From NCBI GenBank assembly GCA_938743325.2, contig OW568869.1, positions 496,001 to 560,000 on the forward strand: DNA of 64,000 bases, in the 5' to 3' direction. This document shows positions 59,123-64,000 of the stretch, piece by piece. This stretch comes from Pycnococcus provasolii (Eukaryota; Chlorophyta; Pseudoscourfieldiophyceae; Pseudoscourfieldiales; Pycnococcaceae). The translations under genes were made by a program, and so were the position numbers. Numbering within the stretch: position 1 is the first letter of the stretch; every line of letters starts with the position of its first letter. The notes beneath the pieces were generated by a model. The model did no database searches, had not been told where the DNA came from, and worked only from the letters and a program-made list of their open reading frames with translations.

Positions 59123-60553
59123 ATGGCGCCATCATCACTCGCCTTGGATGTTGGTCTGGCGCTCCTATTAGTGCTCATGGCGGGAGCCATGGCAGGACTG
59201 ACCATCGGTCTGCTCGGCATGTCCAATCTCGAACTGGAAATGAAATGTGAAGCGGGCGATGCACGCGCAATCAAAATATGGCCAATTAAAAGAGACCATC
59301 ATCGCCTACTCGTGACGCTTGTTGTTGCCAACGCATTCGCCAGCGAGGCACTGCCCCTCGCGATTGACCGATTCACGCCATCGCCGCTGCTCTCGTTACT
59401 CGCATCCGTCTTGCTCATTCTCTTCTTTGGGGAGATTCTGCCTAGCGCGCTCTTCTCCGGATCAAGACAGCTAGCTCTCGCGGCTTTCTTCATACCACTC
59501 GTGCGTATTCTGATGATCATCCTGGCGCCCATCAACATACCACTCGCCATGCTCCTCGATCGAACAATGGGAAAGGAGGGAATGCACACGCGCTTTCAGA
59601 GAAATCAACTTCGAAATCTTGTGGCATTGCATGCTCGAGCGACTGCAGCGCAACGCCCATCCTCGTCCGCCCCATCGCCGTCGTCGTCGTCGTCGCTGTG
59701 GGCAGGGCGTGCACGTGCGTACAAGTCCATCGTGGAAAAGCCGCCGCCGCAACTTCTCGGAACAGACGAGGCGCACATCATTCAACAAACGCTCAAGCTT
59801 CATCGTGAGACGGCGCAGAGCATCATGACCGAGCTCGCCGAGGTGCGGATGATCAACTTTGAGTCTTTGCTGGATACGGAGACGATGGCGCGGATCATTG
59901 GCATGGGACACAGCCGACTTCCCGTGTATCGTGGAGGCGATCGACGCAACGTTGTGGGTCTGCTTCTCGTCAAGAACCTCATTGTGGTCGATCCGTCTGA
60001 AGAAAGACCGCTCTCTACAATTCCGCTGAGGGCGCCACTCGCCATTGCGCCTGACTACGATTTGTTTAGCCTGCTCAACCTCTTCCAAGTTGGAAGAGGC
60101 GGTCACTTTGCCGTGATTACAGACCAACCCGACGACCTTGAACATGCATGGAATCACGGAACGGACGTACCTGATCATGTGAATGTCTTGGGATGCGTCA
60201 CACTAGAGGATGTTGTCGAAGAGCTGCTCGGCGAAGCCGTCTTTGACGAAACGGATTTTCGTGAGCACATTCTCATCAACGTCTTGCCAAGTCTCTGTGA
60301 AGCACTTAACAATCATGGCAGCGATTACTCAAGTCACCGTGGGAAGGAGCGCGTGTATGCGACCGTTGTTCGGTGCGCTCTTCACTGGTACCATGTGACG
60401 CGTTCCCGTCGTCGACGCCGCCTCAAAGCGAAGAGCCTTTCGCTTAAGCCGACGAACAGCGCAAGGGAAGGCGCGGACGAGCGGGACGACGATCAAGGCG
60501 CGGCGGACGAGCGCACGCCGCTGCTCAAGCCTGAGGTGAGACGCGTGTGGTAA
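59123..60553 (+). CDS. CNNM/CorC-type DUF21-CBS transporter
   Basis: The 476-residue protein has a DUF21 transmembrane domain (about residues 1-190) with LALLLVLMAGAMAGLTIGLL, then GMSNLELEMKCEAGD, LVVANAFASEALPLAI and FGEILPSALFSG, typical of ancient conserved domain/CNNM magnesium-related transporters. CBS domains follow (about 230-375): HETAQSIMTELAEVRMINF-type start (KLHRETAQSIMTEL), GMGHSRLPVYRGG, VVGLLLVKNLIVV, HFAVITDQ and VLGCVTLEDVVEELLGEAV. The C-terminal tail is basic then acidic (ADERDDD-like). The frame ends EVRRVW followed by stop, but a good splice donor lies 18 bp before the stop and would join in frame to the downstream methyltransferase (see findings). Confidence 0.88.
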   Translation: MAPSSLALDVGLALLLVLMAGAMAGLTIGLLGMSNLELEMKCEAGDARAIKIWPIKRDHHRLLVTLVVANAFASEALPLAIDRFTPSPLLSLLASVLLILFFGEILPSALFSGSRQLALAAFFIPLVRILMIILAPINIPLAMLLDRTMGKEGMHTRFQRNQLRNLVALHARATAAQRPSSSAPSPSSSSSLWAGRARAYKSIVEKPPPQLLGTDEAHIIQQTLKLHRETAQSIMTELAEVRMINFESLLDTETMARIIGMGHSRLPVYRGGDRRNVVGLLLVKNLIVVDPSEERPLSTIPLRAPLAIAPDYDLFSLLNLFQVGRGGHFAVITDQPDDLEHAWNHGTDVPDHVNVLGCVTLEDVVEELLGEAVFDETDFREHILINVLPSLCEALNNHGSDYSSHRGKERVYATVVRCALHWYHVTRSRRRRRLKAKSLSLKPTNSAREGADERDDDQGAADERTPLLKPEVRRVW

Positions 60554-60683
60554 GAGACTTTTTCATGTTTTTTTGTGACATCAGGATCTTGATTTTTCGG
60601 TCGGGGTTGGTACCCGGTACAGGCTGACAGGGAAAAATTCCCACCCCACGTTTTGGATTTTCCCCTTTTTGGTCTTTTTTCAG
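60536..60683 (+). other. Putative intron joining CNNM and methyltransferase frames (148 nt)
   Basis: The donor is CCTGAG|GTGAGA and the acceptor TTTTTTCAG|CCG, with an internal CTGAC branch-point candidate. Both junctions are phase 0, so splicing would give LLKPE-PPPPAPVMASEQP. This is inference. Separate transcripts are equally possible. Confidence 0.45.
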
Positions 60684-60704
60684 CCGCCGCCACCAGCGCC
60701 AGTG

Positions 60705-61592
60705 ATGGCGTCGGAGCAGCCCGACCCGTCGTCCTACTGGCACTCAGACTCGGAACACAGCTTCCTCGAGCTGTCGTCCTTGGCCAGGCACGACTACGAA
60801 TTCGTGCGTGTGCTCGACCCATGGGTGGATGTCGCGGAGCTCATGGCGGAGGACGAAGGGCGGTGGAATCCTGGAGGTGACGCGAAACCTGGTGGCTATT
60901 TAGAGCTCACAGATCAGCAGCTTAAAGAAGTGAAGTTGGACTTGAATGGACGCCAGCTCGTCGTGCGGCAGGACACGGCCCTACTCCTGGAACCAGGCGT
61001 CACTGGCTCGGTCGTCTGGGACGGCGGGGTGGCATTGCCGCTTCTTGTCGAGGAGTGGCGCGATGCTGGCGTAATCGGCCCACTGAGCGACCTGTGCGTT
61101 TGGGAGTTGGGAGCAGGCGTCGGTCTGACTAGCTGTGGTCTACTTGCCCTTGGCGCGAAGCACGTCGTCGCTACGGACCAGTCGCACATGATCCCGACGC
61201 TCGAGAGCAACCTGCGCCGCAATTTCCCCGACTGTGGTTGCTTTACTTGCGGCACGCTCGACTGGGACGACGCTGAGACTGAAATCGCGACGTTGATAAG
61301 GGACGGAGCTCCTCGGTGTGACATGATTGTGATTTCCGACACCTGGTACAACGAGTGCATCGCGAAAGCGCTTGTGGACGCACTCGTCGCCGTCGCCAAG
61401 ACGGCGCCCGACGGTCGAAAATATACGCCGTGTATCGCCTTGGAGGAGATGCGTTCGGCGGACTGTCTAGTAGGCTTCCTTGAAGAAGTTCTCTCACGTG
61501 GCATAACAGTTGTTCGCGTCGTCAAAGAAAGCATTCGATATGCGGGCTTGAGCGGTCACGGGAGAATGATTGTGTTTCTCTTTCAACTGTAG
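60705..61592 (+). CDS. METTL21-type (Methyltransferase-16) protein lysine methyltransferase-like
   Basis: The 295-residue protein is a seven-beta-strand class I SAM methyltransferase. SVVWDGGVALPLLVEEW is the family's pre-motif, VWELGAGVGLTSCGLLALGA is motif I (about residues 132-151), VVATDQS is post-I, and ISDTWYNE replaces the DxxY-type motif IV. EMRSADCLVGFLEEVL and HGRMIVFLF complete the fold. METTL21 and related enzymes methylate lysines of chaperones and elongation factors. The substrate here is unknown. The first ATG is at 60705. The frame is open back to 60669 (PPPPAPV). It is convergent with the ADH gene, with 35 bp between stops. Confidence 0.8.
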   Translation: MASEQPDPSSYWHSDSEHSFLELSSLARHDYEFVRVLDPWVDVAELMAEDEGRWNPGGDAKPGGYLELTDQQLKEVKLDLNGRQLVVRQDTALLLEPGVTGSVVWDGGVALPLLVEEWRDAGVIGPLSDLCVWELGAGVGLTSCGLLALGAKHVVATDQSHMIPTLESNLRRNFPDCGCFTCGTLDWDDAETEIATLIRDGAPRCDMIVISDTWYNECIAKALVDALVAVAKTAPDGRKYTPCIALEEMRSADCLVGFLEEVLSRGITVVRVVKESIRYAGLSGHGRMIVFLFQL

Positions 61593-61627
61593 GTTATACC
61601 AGATGTTTTTATGTACTTCTTACAATG

Positions 61628-62734
61628 TCAGAATCTTGTGATTACTGACACGCCAGGATGGGCATGGGTTGCATCGTCCATAGCCATCAGTGCTTTAGCA
61701 CCTTCTTCGAGGTCGAGCTCTCTCGATATCAAATCGCTCACGGCAAGACGTCCATCTGAGATCGCGTCGAGGACTGTGGGCAACGCGCTAGGCGCAGCGC
61801 CATGACTTCCCACGACGTGAATTTCGTGTCCAGCGACACGCGCCAAATGATCACCTGTGAAGCCAGGTAAAGACAGAGGTAGTCCAACCTGCACGTACGT
61901 TCCACCGCGGCGCGTGGCAAGCAGTGCAGCCCGCGCGGTGTCTGTGAAGCCCCCAGCATCGATCGTAATGTCAATCGGTTTTCCGAGTGCCGCTTTTGCA
62001 GCCTCCGCCGCGTCAGCTGGGTCCGCGCCCACCTCCATGCGCACAGTTGCGTCAGCACCTAGTGCCGACGCGGTGGCTAGCGCAGCTTCTGAAATGTCCA
62101 CCGCAAGCACTTGTGTGTTATTCGCAAAGGTCTTGGCGACGAGAACGCTCGAAAGACCCACACCACCGGCGCCAAACACGGCGACGGTTGCGTTATCCTT
62201 CAACTTGCCTTGCTCGACAACGGCGCGGTACGCGGTTGTGACGCGACATCCGACAGCGGCGGCGGCGGCAAACGAAACGTTCTCAGGAATGTGGCACATG
62301 TTTCGATCTGCGTGGGGGATGGCGACGTATTCCGCGAAGCCGCCCCACTGCGTGAACCCAGGCTGCTGTTGCTTTTCACACGTCGTCGGCCTTGAATTGT
62401 CGCACTCGGGACAAGCTCCACAGGACAGTATGAACGGAACCGCCACCGCGTCACCAACCTTAAATTTTGATGACGATGAACCAGACACCTCCACAATCTC
62501 ACCTGATAATTCGTGGCCAGGCACGAAGGGGAGGCCGTGCGAGACGACATCGGAGTCGTGTCCTCTCCATCCGTGGTGGTCGCTGCGGCACACACCACAC
62601 GCACGGACACGCAGAATGACACCACCACCACCACCACCACCACCACCTTCTCTGATCTGAGAGAGATTAGGACGAGGCACGTTTTCGACGAGGATGGGCG
62701 CGCCGAACGCGCGATATATGGCGGCGCGCATCAT
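61628..62734 (-). CDS. Zinc-dependent medium-chain alcohol dehydrogenase
   Basis: The 368-residue protein is a class MDR zinc ADH. ACGVCRSDHHGW contains the catalytic-zinc Cys, PFVPGHELSGEIVEV has the GHE site, and CGACPECDNSRPTTC is the four-Cys structural zinc lobe. The NAD(P)-binding GAGGVGLSSVLVAK Rossmann motif and VLAVDISEAAL follow. A Gly-run (GGGGGGGG) insert near residue 34 is unusual. It starts at the ATG at 62734 (a second ATG is adjacent). The substrate cannot be stated. No signal or transit peptide is seen, so it is probably cytosolic. Confidence 0.92.
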   Translation of the reverse strand: MMRAAIYRAFGAPILVENVPRPNLSQIREGGGGGGGGGVILRVRACGVCRSDHHGWRGHDSDVVSHGLPFVPGHELSGEIVEVSGSSSSKFKVGDAVAVPFILSCGACPECDNSRPTTCEKQQQPGFTQWGGFAEYVAIPHADRNMCHIPENVSFAAAAAVGCRVTTAYRAVVEQGKLKDNATVAVFGAGGVGLSSVLVAKTFANNTQVLAVDISEAALATASALGADATVRMEVGADPADAAEAAKAALGKPIDITIDAGGFTDTARAALLATRRGGTYVQVGLPLSLPGFTGDHLARVAGHEIHVVGSHGAAPSALPTVLDAISDGRLAVSDLISRELDLEEGAKALMAMDDATHAHPGVSVITRF

Positions 62735-62796
62735 GGGAAAAGATAAAGATTTGGCAAGAAAAATCTGACGTGGCCCATGAAACCCCCACCCAAATG

Positions 62797-62924
62797 TTTT
62801 CTTGCTCTCCTAGACGGTGTGGAGGAGAGTGTCCCTCAGCCAAACCCAAAGCCTGCTCAAAAACCCGATAACCTCTCCAGCCTGTCAGTTCACGCGCGAA
62901 CACGTGAGCTGACGGCTGCCCGCC
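62797..62924. repeat. 128-bp direct repeat, copy A
   Basis: Begins TTTTCTTGCTCTCCTAGACG and ends GACGGCTGCCCGCC. It appears identical to copy B at 63258-63385, 461 bp downstream. Confidence 0.9.
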
Positions 62925-63257
62925 GGGCGGGTGGGTGGGTGTATTAAAAGAAATATGAACCCAATATTCCCTCTCCCTCTTCCCTCGAGCCGAACCGCAG
63001 TGAGTCACCGCGCTAAGAGGCGGCCGTGCCTCAAGGGGTATCCCCCCCTGCTGTGCGTGCTCTGTGTTCCCCTGTCGTGTTCCCTTAGAGTGTTGTTCCG
63101 GTGTCCCCTCCCGTAGGTGTCGTCCATTCGTCGTGCCGCTGGCAACCCTAGAAAGGCCAACCACGCAGCATTAGAACCCTGTTCCCGGCTGCTGCGAAAA
63201 CGGCGGTTTATGCGCGTCTCGCGCGCTCGCCACTCCAAACCCTGCTCCGCTCTATTC

Positions 63258-63385
63258 TTTTCTTGCTCTCCTAGACGGTGTGGAGGAGAGTGTCCCTCAG
63301 CCAAACCCAAAGCCTGCTCAAAAACCCGATAACCTCTCCAGCCTGTCAGTTCACGCGCGAACACGTGAGCTGACGGCTGCCCGCC
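63258..63385. repeat. 128-bp direct repeat, copy B
   Basis: Appears identical in sequence to copy A. Both are followed within about 40 bp by a GGGTGGGTGGG tract. Confidence 0.9.
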
Positions 63386-63537
63386 AATTCAGCACCAACA
63401 AGGGAGGGTGGGTGGGAATTAGACGGCTTGAGGTGGAGCGCCCAAGCGCGAAAGCCCAAGTCGCTCGCCCAGGTGTTCAAGAGCATAGAGGATGGTGGTC
63501 GGATCAGTCTGGAAGTAAAGATCGACCGCATCCCGCT

Positions 63538-63948
63538 TTAGGAACCAGCCCCCCGCGTCAGCAATGACGCGACGACACCAACCATCGTTCCAGAGCGCTT
63601 CCGCGAGAGTTTTGCGGCCGCTATGCGATACAGGTGTACTTTATCTACGCCCCCAGTGGGTTCCCTCCCAAGCAAAAGTTGCAAAGCAGAAGACGCACCT
63701 GTAACGTTTGCCGGGCGCGACTCCCGCAGGTCAGATACTTCCTTGCGAAGCTCCGTGAGCGCCTCCGTGAGGCGTGAGAGCTCTGCTGACTTGGCTTCGG
63801 GCACCGGCTGAACAGAAGGCTTAGCAGGCCCGGGGGCGGCGACGGGGGGTAGCTGGCTCGGGCCAGCCCGTTTCGGAATTATCCCCGGGACGTCAGGCTT
63901 CGGTACTTCTCCAAACCTCCCCGTCACGGGATTAGACCCCCCCGTCAC
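63538..63948 (-). CDS. Weak Pro-rich/coiled-coil ORF, possibly partial
   Basis: The open frame (up to 136 residues) contains a Pro-rich stretch (PSQLPPVAAPGPAKPSVQPV) and a coiled-coil segment (SRLTEALTELRKEVSDLRES). It begins without an ATG (GTG at 63948), so it may be an exon of a longer gene, or not coding. No family is recognised. Confidence 0.25.
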   Translation of the reverse strand: MTGGSNPVTGRFGEVPKPDVPGIIPKRAGPSQLPPVAAPGPAKPSVQPVPEAKSAELSRLTEALTELRKEVSDLRESRPANVTGASSALQLLLGREPTGGVDKVHLYRIAAAKLSRKRSGTMVGVVASLLTRGAGS

Positions 63949-64000
63949 GCGATTAGATTGTTCGGTTTTTTCGATCTTTGGTTTCCCGTGTTCGAATAGA

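Larger units (their letters stand above)
62735..64000. other. Terminal repeat-bearing region, no gene with certainty
   Basis: This 1,266-bp region contains two identical 128-bp direct repeats (62797-62924 and 63258-63385) and GGGTGGG tracts beside them. CCCGTCACG-GATTAGA occurs twice near 63920-63957, and one weak ORF is listed separately. There is no recognisable mobile-element protein. Confidence 0.5.

Noticed and set aside
62797-63385. A complete retroelement with terminal repeats
   Set aside because: The direct repeats lack clear terminal TG/CA ends, and no element protein is present between or beside them, so only a repeat pair is reported.

Overview
The window is nuclear DNA from a compact eukaryotic genome, most likely a green alga of prasinophyte grade. 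Genes are close together, alternate between strands and are nearly intron-free. Several products carry plant-type plastid transit peptides: a PGRL1-like protein, a DUF3054 membrane protein and a CPBP protease. Others are core eukaryotic proteins (Brr2, eIF3k, NudC, GPAT9, HemW, EndoG). A polycystin-2 type channel, a PPP1R36-like protein, an RBJ-type GTPase and a possible FUZ-like protein suggest a lineage that makes, or recently made, flagella. I cannot name the species from sequence alone. I found no bacterial operons, CRISPR arrays, rRNA genes, recognisable tRNA genes or convincing complete mobile elements.

Layout. 1-8 kb: Brr2 helicase (cut by the window edge), a PlsC acyltransferase, a DUF676 lipase and a cysteine-type LRR protein. 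8-18.4 kb: one uninterrupted gene for a 3,340-residue secreted/membrane protein with reeler, G8/beta-helix, EGF and DOMON-like modules. 18.7-29.8 kb: a hypothetical protein, PGRL1-like, HemW-like, a bicupin, a secretory PLA2-like protein without its catalytic dyad, a FUZ-like protein, EndoG and an RBJ GTPase. 30.5-39.9 kb: a WD40 protein, GPAT9, a THOC6-like WD40 protein, eIF3k, a CPBP protease, a small coiled-coil protein and DUF3054. 40.4-47.6 kb: an RWD-RING protein, an F-box protein, NudC, a mitochondrial EF-hand protein and PPP1R36-like. 48.3-55.9 kb: a three-exon polycystin channel with a very large repeated ectodomain. 56.6-62.7 kb: a small ORF, a damaged or spliced LRR/coiled-coil gene, a CNNM/CorC-type transporter, a METTL21-type methyltransferase and a zinc alcohol dehydrogenase. 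62.7-64 kb: repeat-bearing DNA with one weak ORF.

Convergent gene pairs end only 12-63 bp apart in many places. Divergent promoters are 170-620 bp, and several contain short arrays of TTAGGG/CCCTAA telomere-like repeats, including one perfect 26-bp head-to-head inverted copy. Genes therefore come in a repeated divergent/convergent pattern. The only introns I can place with confidence are the two in the polycystin gene. A possible intron could fuse the CNNM and methyltransferase reading frames. Start codons were chosen as the first in-frame ATG, often downstream of the open frame's limit.
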